Origin: Rotaria sordida
Taxonomy: Eukaryota > Rotifera > Eurotatoria > Philodinida > Philodinidae
Length of the DNA: 64,000 nucleotides
Direction: 5' to 3'
Assembly: GCA_905250125.1 (NCBI GenBank)
Contig: CAJNOL010000451.1
Span: forward strand, 1 to 64,000
Shown: piece after piece, positions 12,517-23,179 of the stretch
Layout: each line of letters begins with the position of its first letter
How positions within the stretch are numbered: position 1 is the stretch's first letter
The notes under the pieces: generated by a model
The model's database searches: none
Seen by the model: only the letters and a program-made list of their open reading frames with translations
Told to the model about the DNA's origin: nothing
Program-made: the position numbers and the translations under genes

Positions 12517-12567
12517 GGCCCAAACCAACCCAATCCAACTCAACTCGACCCAACCCGACCCAACTCC
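12517..12567 (-). repeat. C-rich pentamer array, inverse of the 11.7 kb array
   Basis: Sequence such as aacccaatccaactcaactc and gacccaacccgacccaact is the complement of the G-rich pentamer array at 11653-11815. The two arrays therefore flank the minisatellite with their G-rich strands pointing inward. Confidence 0.8.
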
Positions 12568-13576
12568 TGCGATTTAGGTGTAGCCAATTTTGAATTTTCT
12601 GGACACCGGAATTTACCATGCCCTCATTCGTTTATGCTTTTAACAACATATTATACCCCATGGATCGATGAATTGGTTAAGGAGAGAATCACTCAAAGCA
12701 TAAAAGACGTTAGTATTGGGCGACAAGCAGATGCCCAAGAGCTAGCAAGATCTGTTTTAAAGACTATCGATAATGACTTTTCAACTGGCATATAGGACTT
12801 CTTTTACGTTTCATTTTGAGCCATCTATATCAGTGGATGACCGTTAGCTGACCATCACCAATTATAAAACCAGATTCACACTCAACGAGCTCTATCGGAA
12901 ACTATAAGAAAAGCAGTTATCTCAACTGCCACTGAAGGCTATGTAGTTAAATATTGTGTGACTTTAATTGTATAAATAAAAAGAAAACGAATATTGAAGA
13001 AGTTTTTAGATGTGATAAGGATGAAAAAGTATGAAAATCATGGTAACTTTAAAGGCAAAAACGGGTAAAATTTAACTTCTCATGCGTTCCTTTATAATCT
13101 GATAGAAATTTTTTACTTCAGGTATTTTGTATGAGTACAATGAGACTAAAGAACACATGTGAGTTCTACATTATAGTCCTCAACGAGCTGTACTGATATA
13201 ATCTCTATTTTTATTTAAATAAAATTTTTATAAATAAAGAAATTGAACAATTTGGAATACTTTGTTCATTTGATGGTCATACACGTATCTTCATTATCAT
13301 CGATTTCAACATTATCGAATAGTACTCATCATCATGTGACTAGTAAAACCGATGTACTTTACCAGTTAGTTAAAGCAATTTTCTTAATGTACAATTTTTA
13401 TTTTAGCCTTCACTTATTCAAACATCACTTGAAAATTCAGACACTGATCCAGATTGACGTTCAACTGGTCATTTAAATTTATTAGATTTAACACTCAAAT
13501 AGTTTGAAAATTTTCTTTTTTACAAAATTAATTAATATTGAATAAATACATTTATATGTTGAAATTTTAGTGGTCT
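12568..13576. other. no gene recognised; possible coding relic near 12.67 kb
   Basis: Around 12669-12795 the + strand reads DELVKERITQSIKDVSIG and on to a TAG. The stretch is protein-like in composition but has no start and no recognised family, so it may be a decayed exon. The rest is AT-rich without features. Confidence 0.25.
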
Positions 13577-13867
13577 TCATAAAGCAAAGAAACGATTAAG
13601 TCTAGCTGTTTCATTCAGTCCATGATTCAAGTAAACGAATGATCGTATCATTAAGACAAGTAGATATTTCAAATGAGAATTTCTCAAAATTAAACAAAAA
13701 CATTCAGAAAATGTTGACTCATTTAACAATTGAAAGGAATCGGAAATGCGTGTGCTCATAAAGACTAGTGCTTCGGTAAAAAGATTATTTAGCTCAGCTG
13801 GATTGACATTTACTCCATAACGAATATGTTTTATAATCAAGTCAAAACTTTCAAATATATTACTCAT
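13577..13867 (-). CDS. hypothetical 96-aa protein
   Basis: Open frame from ATG 13867 (preceded by an A-rich context, aagaaaaaATG) to TGA at 13577-13579. The product is helical, with the segment SNIFESFDLIIKHIRYGVN at the N-terminus and no signal peptide or clear membrane span. No family recognised. It is isolated in repeat-rich DNA and could be chance or a relic. Confidence 0.25.
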   Translation of the reverse strand: MSNIFESFDLIIKHIRYGVNVNPAELNNLFTEALVFMSTRISDSFQLLNESTFSECFCLILRNSHLKYLLVLMIRSFVYLNHGLNETARLNRFFAL

Positions 13868-16831
13868 TTTTTCTTGTTGTCTATCAATTGATATTGATTA
13901 CATTTCGAATAATTAATATTTTAAGTTTGTTTTATTCAGCTTCAACATATTAAGCTAGCAGTTAGTACAAATAAAATAAATTTCTTTTCTTTAAACTTTT
14001 TTAAAAATTTACTACGCAAGATTTGATTTTTATGGTAAATTCAAATGTTTACATTTTTCATATTTTCTGTTTAAATGTATTATTCGAAAATCAGATGTTA
14101 TCATAAGTTTGAATAATTCTTTTTCTATAATCATTTTCTATTTAATCATTTAACATTTTCGTTTTACGATAAATGGAGAATTATATTATATTATCTTACT
14201 TTTAGATTTATTAGTCAAAATCTCAACATAATAGTCAACTAATTAAGGCGTTATATTTTTGTTTTTTTATTCTTTAGTTAGATTCATAATTGGATAAGTG
14301 CATATATAGGTAACTCAGAATAGATATTGTATTTTTTTTGTAATATTTATTTCGATTAATCGTTTAAAATATCAATATAAATACAAATTTAGAAAAATAT
14401 TTATTATCCAGACTTATTATTAAATAATTGAATGTACTAATTAGTAAAGTAAGATAAATTGGAGATGCTAATTTGCAGCCAATGCTAGGTGAGGCAGGAG
14501 ATAGGAATCGGTAATAAGGAGGAGAGAGGGGTGACAGCATCTAATATCTTCCTGTAAATCCAGCGTGATTCCATTAGGACCTATGAAATCCAGGATATAT
14601 ATTCAACGTTTCTCAGATATCGGATCCAACAACTTCTTATGAAAGTTGTCCGAAGTTACCGAACTATATGGATTTTTCTGTAGAATCCGAGCCTGAGTAG
14701 TCTGAAACTTCATTTTTTCTGTGAGAAATAGGTCGAAAATTAATGAATGGAAGTTATTTAATAAATTGGATAAAATAAATTACGAAAGTCGAGGTTTTTT
14801 AAACATATGAGTAATCTTTAAGCATTAATAAATAAAGAAATTTTTTGGCTTTGCTAACCATGCTCATCTATTTTCTTATATTCAAAAAATTTTCATAACT
14901 CAAACTATTCGTGTTTGAATGAATGATGAAGGATATTGTTATTGTAATAGAAATATCGTATTTGTTTGCATTTCTCATTTTTTATTAAAAACAATAAAAT
15001 AATGCATGCACATTATAACAACATTTATCAAATTTCTTGAAAAACTATCTACGTAACATTTTTAAATTACAAAGGATTTTTTAATTCTTTACTTCCGGTG
15101 ACAATCGCCAAAGAACTAATAATAAAATAACCATATAAATAAAGTTTGTGTTTCGTCCATAAGGTAATGATATGGATAGAATGAACAGATGCATTACATA
15201 TTATGCGAAATAATTTGATAGGTTCAGTTAGAAGAAACAAGAAAATAGAATAATTTGAAAAGTTATACTTTTGTACTCTACAATGATAGTTGTTGAATTT
15301 ACTTTGACTAATACGATAGAAAGAACAGGAGAAGTGATGAAAAAATAATTATAACAACACACATATAAGTTACTTTAGATACAACTTTTTTTTTTTCAAA
15401 ACATTTCTTTAGTCATGAAGTAATAATATAATCAATGAAGACATTTTAGCGACGATATATATATTTTGTTTGACTTCTTATGTGATAAGGGTTACAAAGA
15501 AACAAATATGAACGAAATACATTATTTCCTCTTTTTATCTTCCGATGGTTGCTGCAAGATTCATTCAATAGTTCAGCATCTCTTATCTACGAAGCTATTG
15601 AGAAACTTGTGTAGCGCATTTACTTCATTATAACATATCTTCGTCAATACATGTCACACAACATCTCTCCTGAGATCCTACTTTGCGTGCAAGTAGAAAA
15701 GATCCTGAAGAAAAATTTTATTTTTCTGACCTTATCAATTTTGTAGGTCATGCCTTTCAGCGACAAGGTAATCAAACAAGATAATATTTTTCTTTTTGTC
15801 AATCCATAGCTTGTAAAGTTCTCTACGACCAAGATCAAATGTGTTGCGCATCATATGGTTTGATGTATGTCACAATTCTCAATTATGGCATAGTAAAAAA
15901 AAAATTCGATAAACTTAATATTTAGTCACACCATATCCTAAAGCATTTCTTACGGATACCGGTAAAGCTTTTTTTCTTTGTAAATTAATAGCGTTATAAA
16001 ATCTAATAAAATATGCCCTTCAAGTTTTTAATTAAACAAAAGAAACATAGCATAAATCCATTGATTCAATTTAAAATATATCAAACACTTGAAAATTTCA
16101 TCATAGAATAAAAAAGTATGAAATTAAGATTTTCAAGATACTACACTATAAAGATATAAATTTAAATTATAATTCACAGGAAGCCGAAGTTTTTCTATTT
16201 GTCCTCGAATGATAATAATATGAAAGAAACGGATATTGACTACGGTTTATGTTAATTATGATGATGATGAATATGAAAAATTATCATCAATATAAAACTA
16301 AACATTAAAAATACAATTATGATTCTTAACACAACTTTTTCTAATTATAATGACTAATGAACTGCAAACATAGATTTGGTACATATCTAACTGTTATAAG
16401 TTTCTTTTCTTTTCGATTGAATAGTTATTACGAAGGTAATATGAAATATCCTGTGTATAAAAGAAAAGTAGGTTTTTTTTTTAAGTTAAAAAAAACTAAG
16501 AAAATTTTTTCGTTATTCATATATATTTAAAATTCATCATCCAACTTCTTTCATTTATCTTTCCAGTATATGAAAGTAATCAAATATATGTTAGAAGATT
16601 AAATACATAAAAATACACTATTATAATAGCAAAACAAAAAAAAAATACTTGAGTGTCAAATGCAAATAATATTAAAAGAAAACCATAGGTGAAATAAGTA
16701 TTATTCTGAGAGCACTCAAATGGTTTAGATTTATTTATGTTGAATGAACAAATTCAACCGTTGGTTTGACGACAGTTGATAGAATTTCATATTGTTTCAT
16801 AGGTGATGTCGTACCATATCTTGAAAAATTT
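13868..16831. other. gene-poor interval with second repeat copy
   Basis: Very AT-rich DNA from 13.9 to 14.45 kb, then a less AT-rich segment at 14.46-14.72 kb that leads into the second copy of the dispersed repeat. From 15.3 to 16.8 kb only short frames without family features are seen. Confidence 0.4.
14707..15305 (+). repeat. dispersed repeat, copy 2
   Basis: Same orientation as the copy at about 5905-6480, with the strongest match around 15160-15300 (ggtaatgatatggatagaat and following). The two copies differ by scattered substitutions and small indels. Confidence 0.75.
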
Positions 16832-17396
16832 TTAAAAAAATGAAAAATCTCTTAGAGAAATATAAAATCTATACTTATAATTAGTAAATCTTACTAATTG
16901 CATTAATTGAGCATATTCATTAGGAAAATGACAAGCAACTAAAAGTCGATTTTTTGGTTTAACTTGAGGAACAAAACGCATAAATAACATTGAATGAATA
17001 AAATAATTATATTGCAAACAATGATTTGATTATTTATTTACTAACAGTCATTTTTGAACTAATAATTTCTGGATCACTCTTTAAATCAGCTAAAGCTGCC
17101 AATAATAAACCCAAATTAGCAACTAGGAATTAAACCTATTTTTTCAATTGTTAATCGTTATTTCAAATAGATATACCTGGTCCTCAGAAATGCTAATCAT
17201 ATTGATAGAAAACAAAAATAAATCAATTCATTTCGTGTTTATCTTTAATGTTTTCTTTCTTATCGTACTAAAAATTTATATTAGAAATTATTTTTTGTTT
17301 TCTATTCACCGATGTATTTCATTTTTACCTCATTAAATAATCATGCATTTCCTTGCTTTTCAATTGAGCTAAACCATGACTTACTAATGACGTCAT
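16832..17396 (-). pseudogene. MPC1: decayed mitochondrial pyruvate carrier 1 (MPC1)
   Basis: The pieces line up in order with MPC1, an inner-membrane subunit of the pyruvate carrier. Exon 1 (17396-17329) gives MTSLVSHGLAQLKSKEMHDY then LM, matching the family's RSKDFRDYLM. A 16-nt exon 2 (17192-17177) retains only the FWGP region, with TGG changed to TGA and 4 nt missing against the expected phase. Exon 3 (17122 to about 17042) gives VANLGLLLAALADLKSDPE and IISSKM, with the usual Trp of NWG now Leu. The last part gives SMLFMRFVPQVKPKNRLLV, ACHFPNEYAQLMQLVRF. Between exon 3 and the last part there is no usable AG acceptor, and a stop plus a TTCA duplication break the frame. Introns are still present, so it is a decayed duplicate and not a retrocopy. 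Confidence 0.85.
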
Positions 17397-19752
17397 TGTT
17401 GACAATTATCTTTCTAACACAGATTAAAAGATCAGCTTTAATAATAAGGTCTGAATAGAAAGCGAGACAATGAATATTCCGATTTGTTAGCCTTGAAAAC
17501 CATCTAGAAAACAATAATTCAAGTAATAGTGACATCTGTTGATAAATTTTATGAAATAATATTAAATGTTGAAAAGAAAACTTTTTGATTTTAAATTATT
17601 TGAATATTTAATTAATTAATTAATTAGATTCTAATATAAATAATTTTACCAATCAATATTTATCAATCACCTTCGTATTTTCTCTCTCTCGCTCTTTCTG
17701 TTCATCTTCTTATTGCTTAGTCACATAAATTTTCCTGCCTATTTAATACGTTCCGTCTTTTTCTGAATGTTTGATTGCGTTCAAGTAATTCTTGTTTTTT
17801 TTTTCTATTTGTTTTTCCAAAAAGACTGTTAGTTTTCAATATCTATTAGATAAGTAAAAATGTTTTTTGAATATATATATATATTTTTCTTTTTTACTTG
17901 AATAAATAAATATAACACACAAAAAAAAGATATGGTAGCATGAGTTAATGAATCGCATGCTACGCTCTTGGAAATCCCTTGTGTATTTAACATATGAAGT
18001 TTTGTTCGAGCATATGTAAAAGATTGAATAGTAACTGTAACTATTTCAACATAAGACACATACACATAGAGAGCGAGAGAGAGAGAGAGGGAAAGCCAAC
18101 ATTCATTTCGTTATATGCATATACGAGTTCAAGATCACTTGCTTTTTTTCGTAAACGTTTAACAATATATATGCATATAGTCATAGTATACCTTACATAC
18201 CAAACAAGAGAGATTGTTCATTCTTTTTCTGTCTCTCTTTTTTCTCTTACACTAGCAATAGAGATGAACTCCAAGCACTTATTCGTTTGCGCATACTTCA
18301 ACTCATTCTTTTTTTTTTCGTATGCATGCATATGAGCTCTAACATTACATTGTTATTGAGATGGCGGCGGCGACGGCGGCGTAGTAGTAGTTATTGATAA
18401 TACATTGATTGACCTGGATCGATTGAACAGCAGAAGACGAATACAAAACAAAAAATAATCTCGCATAGGTACTTTCTTTTTTCTTGATTTGCTGACAGAG
18501 ATTATTTTTTTGCTTTCGCCATGATCAATTATGAAATTTTCCTTGTTTTCTTTTCTCTATGCTTCTTCACATGAGACGGAAATAAAATATAAATATAGTA
18601 TAGGCAATTTCTCGCTTAGGAAAAAAAAAAAAAAAAACATATTAAGTGTATTTTGTGTAATGTTTAAAAAAAAGGAAGAGAAGTGAAGTATGAAGAAAAA
18701 AAAAACTACCAAGAATAGATGAGAAGTTCGTGATCACCTGTCTCTAATGTTATAGATTAGTGATTGATTGAGTTAACGAGTAAATCTGATACAATCGATG
18801 TCTACTATCATTAGACCATGTAATATGCATTCGTTATTTTTTGACGTTCATTTTTATTCATTTTCTTTTCTAAACTCTAAGTTCATTCATCTCTGTTATA
18901 ACTGTCAAGGACTTAGTTGTAAGCATGGTTATTATTGTTGTCATCTTTTTTGTCTATGATCTACTTTATCCAACCGAAGAGCAGCAAATAAATTGTAAGT
19001 CCTTATTTTGTTCTTCTTTTTTTTTTTTCTTCTTTTTACCGAAAATATAGAACCGGAAAAAAAGAAGAACAGGAAAAAAGAGAAGCTTGATCGAAAATAA
19101 GAGACACAAAGAAAGATATAGTAAAATAAGTAATACGGTTCATTTAAGTCGAATCGAGTCGACAAGTAATGTTAGTAAAATAACATGACTTCAGAAAAAA
19201 AAAGAAAAGAACCTTGCTTCTTTGCTTCTTTTTTTTTCTTTCGCTTATGTCTGTTTTGCGAGCATAACAAAAATTCTCACGCATTATTATTTTCTCTCGT
19301 TCTCCGTCAAAAACAAGAGTAAAGAGTTCGTCACTACGTCCGTTCGTTCTTCGTAATTGAATGAACGGCATATGTAGTGCTAGCTATGATGCTGTGTATG
19401 TCTTACAGCTATTCTTCTTTCTCTTCTTGTCTTTGATTATACGTCGCGATGATAAAAGTGTTTATGTGTTGTTGTGAACGTGATGGTGACGTTCTATGTA
19501 TCAACATTTGCTAACGGATTAAATGATGATTTAGGATTTTTCTGTTTTTTTTCCATTTCATCGTTGGTTTTTTTTCTCTCTCTCTTTCAATAGTTATTCA
19601 AGAAATTAACATGTAGATATCGGATATCTTTAATCGTTCTAATGTAGATCATTGTTGTTTTTTTCTTATGTCTGTAAATTAGTGATAAACTTTCATGTGT
19701 TTTAGATTGTTTCATTTTTTTTATTATTCTTTTATCCATCCATAAATCCATC
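17397..19752. other. intergenic, PACSIN upstream region
   Basis: No gene recognised. Low-complexity DNA: a GA-rich run at 18068-18090, a GGC/GAC/GTA triplet run near 18362-18390, a poly-A run near 18620, and T-rich tracts. It probably includes the PACSIN 5' UTR and promoter, but no specific element can be named. Confidence 0.4.
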
Positions 19753-22700
19753 ATGGATACCGGAAATGTTGATAAAACTAATGTGGACAATGATCTTTAC
19801 TTACCACAAACTGATTCATTTTGGGAAGTATGTATTTAATATAAATGGAAAAAAAAGAGGATTTATTTATTTATTTTTTTCTTGCTAATCTTTTATTTTC
19901 GATAGATGGGTAAATATAATCGCGTAGTAAAACGATGTGATGATGGTAATAAATTAACAACTGATCTTGTTAGTATGATTAGTGAGCGAGCTGAACTTGA
20001 AAAAACATTTTCAAAAATGCTTAAAGGTTGGTCAAAAAAATGGTCGGATTATGTTGCAAAATGTATGAATTAAAAGATAAAATGTTGTATTATTTTTAAG
20101 GAATTGATTTTTTTTGTTTCTTATTTTTAAGCATCAGAATTTGGTTCAATGTCATCAGCTTGGAAAGCAATAATGGGTGAAGCTGATGCATCAGCTGAAG
20201 TTCATCAAACAGTACATGATGAATTACAAAATGATATAATACCAGCGATAAAAACATGGCAAAAAACAAAATATGTTAAATCAATGATGCATGTTAAACC
20301 AACAAAAGATTTTGATGACGAATTTAAACGAGTTTGTTTTTTTCTAACTAAAAAGAAAATATAAATAAATAAAACATTTTTTTAAATATTTTCAGGCACA
20401 AAAACCATGGGCTAAATTATATGTTAAAGTTGATAAATATAAACGTGATTATCATACAGCAACAAAAAATCTTAAAATGGCTGAAACACAAGAAAATAAT
20501 TCTAAACTTGATGGATCTGTACCATCAGATCAAGTAAATCAAATCTTGTTTTGTTTTTTTTTGGTTTCAATAAATTGAAAATTATTCTTTTAGCGTGCTA
20601 AAGTAGCAGAAAAACTTGAAAGATGTCGTAAAGAAAAAGAATCAGCTAAAAGTAAATATAATGAAGCTCTTCAAGAACTTAATCGAGCTAATCCAAAATA
20701 TATGGATGACATGAACGATGTATGTGTTATTGAATATTATTAATACAGAAAAAAAAACGAATTATCATTCATTAATTGTTTTCTTAAAGGTTTTCTCCCG
20801 GTGTCAAACGTTTGAAAAAGATCGTCTTGTTAAATTTCGAGAATTTTTAGGTGCAACTGAAAAATGTCTTGATCTAAGCAATCGATTACAGTAAGTTAAA
20901 ATATCTCTCAAGGGAAATTTTATTTTTCTCTAATGATTTGATGTTTGTTTGTTTTTCTTTAGATCATCAAATTTTCAACAATTTTCTCAAACAATTAAAA
21001 ATTGTGATGCTGATAAAGATTTATCATGGTGGTCGGATATATACGGTGCCGGTATGAAAATGAATTGGCCTACATTTGAGGTATTTTAAGTATTATTTAT
21101 GCTTCTTTTTTTCTTTTCTTGATATCAGTAATGCTTCTTTCTTAACTTCTATTCTCTGATTAAAAAAAAAAAAAGAGAACTTGTTAATCTTGCTTCTACT
21201 TTTCGATAATCACCCGTTACTACTACTACTCCTTAGGAATCAACAAATCTAGCTCATCATCAACAACAAAATCATTTTTCTTATTGTGCGAATGATCTAT
21301 CGAATGGTTATGATACATATCATCGTCGACAATTAGCACATTTTGTTAGTCAAACAAGTGCTGCTGTTGCATATGATACACGAGTATTGGTTGTCGATTC
21401 TTATGCAACTATTCGTCGATCGATGCGGCGAACAGCTGCTGTTGTTACACGCGTTCGTCGAGATCTTATCAAGCGTGAAGTAGATTATCACATATTTACA
21501 AATAGGCTTTCACTAATAGATATAAAACTTATATTGGTTTCTTTGCGTTTTTATTTTTTTCTTTTGCTGCACATTTACTGACAATATTTTTTTTTCATTT
21601 TCTACTTTGGGTATCGATAGATTTATATGTTTATTCTTTATTTATCTTATTTTGCTATATAGGGTTTGTTTTTCTCTTATTTGGTTTTTTTTGCTAACTA
21701 ATATTGACGTTAAAAATTATATATATAGAATTTTCTTTTTTTTTAATTTGTGACTATTGACATATATTATATTGGATTGTTTTAGGAATATACGGAAGCA
21801 CATCGTACACTTTCTCGTCGTGTTAAAGGTGATATTGAAAAAGAAAATCCAGTGGTTGTTACAGCTATTCGATCAAATGCTAATTCATCATCAGGTGTTG
21901 CACCTGTCGATAGTCGTTTATCAACAAAGTAAGAAATTTTTTTGTTTTTAATATAAGAGAACAAAAAACAACTTTGAGTATTATTCTTTGGTTTTGTCTT
22001 ATCGAAAATGTTTTAATCATATATTTTCTTATTATCTATCAGTAATGCTGCATTTAATGAAGAGACTGATTCAGCATCGGCTTCACCCTATATGGGTAGT
22101 TATCATCAACAAGTTTCAGCTCCAGCTGATGTATCACCCAGTTGGGTAACTAATTCTTGGACAAATGAGTAGGTTTTCATCATCATTAATTTATATTCAA
22201 TTTGTCTTGTTCGTCATAATTATTTTCATTTTGCTTATTTCGTCTATTGTCTAGTTAATATTAATTCATCAATTGTTTCTTTATTGTGTTTTCAATATCA
22301 ATCGTATGAAGTAAAAAAGATCTTTCTGATAAGAATGATTACAATAAAATAAAATAAAAAAAATCGACACATTACAAATAATAATCGGTAGAGAGAATAA
22401 ACGAGAAAAAAAAACATAAAACTAAAGCTATGCTATATTTACTTGCTTTGCATTTCTTCATATGTTATTGAACATTGACAACGAGAAAGATTTTCACTTA
22501 TTTCTCTTAATTTCATTTATCACTAACAAATCCAATTCATATTTTATTAAACAGCAATGGGAATATACTCATTCAATCAATTCTAAGCTAAGCTTTTACA
22601 CTTTGTTTTTTTTCGTTGCACTGCAATACATCTTTTAAAAAAAAAACAATTTTTTCCTATATGATAATTGTTGTAATGATATGCATGTATTTGTACTATG

Positions 22701-23179
22701 CTTCTTAAATTTATTTTTTTTAATATATAGTTTAAAACGTTTTATGATATTTAGTTATGGAGTGGGAACAAGTAATGGTGGTCATTCATCATTACCAACA
22801 TATCAATCATCATATCCACCAACAGCTAATCCATTTTATGAAGATGATGATATGAATAATGGTGATTCATTATCATCATCTCATCAACCATCACATCAAT
22901 CACCAACATCAGCAGGTGGTTCATCATTTGATAGTAGTGCCGGTGTACCTGTTCGAGCTCTTTATGACTATGAAGCACAAGAAGAAGATGAATTATCATT
23001 TAAACAAGGTTTCTTTTTTCTATCTTCCTATATATTTTTTAATTGTTACATATATGGTTTTTTTTTTGCTAGGTGATATTTTTACAAAATTAGAAGATGA
23101 AGATGATCAAGGTTGGTGTAAAGGACGTGTTGGAAATCGAATAGGCCTTTATCCGGCTACTTATGTCGAAGGTTTTTAA
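19753..23179 (+). CDS. PACSIN: PACSIN/syndapin (F-BAR and SH3 protein)
   Basis: Twelve exons with consistent phases: 19753-19827, 19906-20062, 20132-20331, 20396-20533, 20594-20719, 20790-20890, 20963-21080, 21786-21928, 22043-22168, 22755-23008 and 23073-23179, plus a possible extra exon at 21237-21479 annotated separately. Without it the product is 514 aa. The N-terminal F-BAR domain (about residues 20-305) has [18 protein letters not shown] and [19 protein letters not shown], as in PACSINs. A linker carries an NPF motif (ANPFYEDD) that binds EH domains. The C-terminal SH3 domain has ALYDY, DELSF, GWCKG and GLYPATYV. PACSINs bend membranes and link dynamin and N-WASP to endocytosis. The linker has more Ser/Pro-rich sequence than mammalian forms. 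Confidence 0.95.
21237..21479 (+). CDS. PACSIN: candidate in-frame cassette exon of PACSIN
   Basis: Between the exon ending at 21080 (phase 0) and the one starting at 21786 (phase 0) lies an open stretch bounded by an acceptor (ctccttag) and a donor (gtagat). It is 243 nt, or 81 codons, so inclusion keeps the frame. Codon use matches the flanking exons. It would add a His/Gln-rich start and an Arg-rich end ([18 protein letters not shown]) at the junction of the F-BAR domain and linker. If the donor is skipped, the frame ends after 34 more codons, giving an SH3-less form. No such insert is known to me in vertebrate PACSINs. Confidence 0.5.

Noticed and set aside
12669-12795. DELVKERITQSIKDVSIG reading frame
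   Set aside because: No start, no recognisable family, and the downstream frame is full of stops; listed only as a possible relic.
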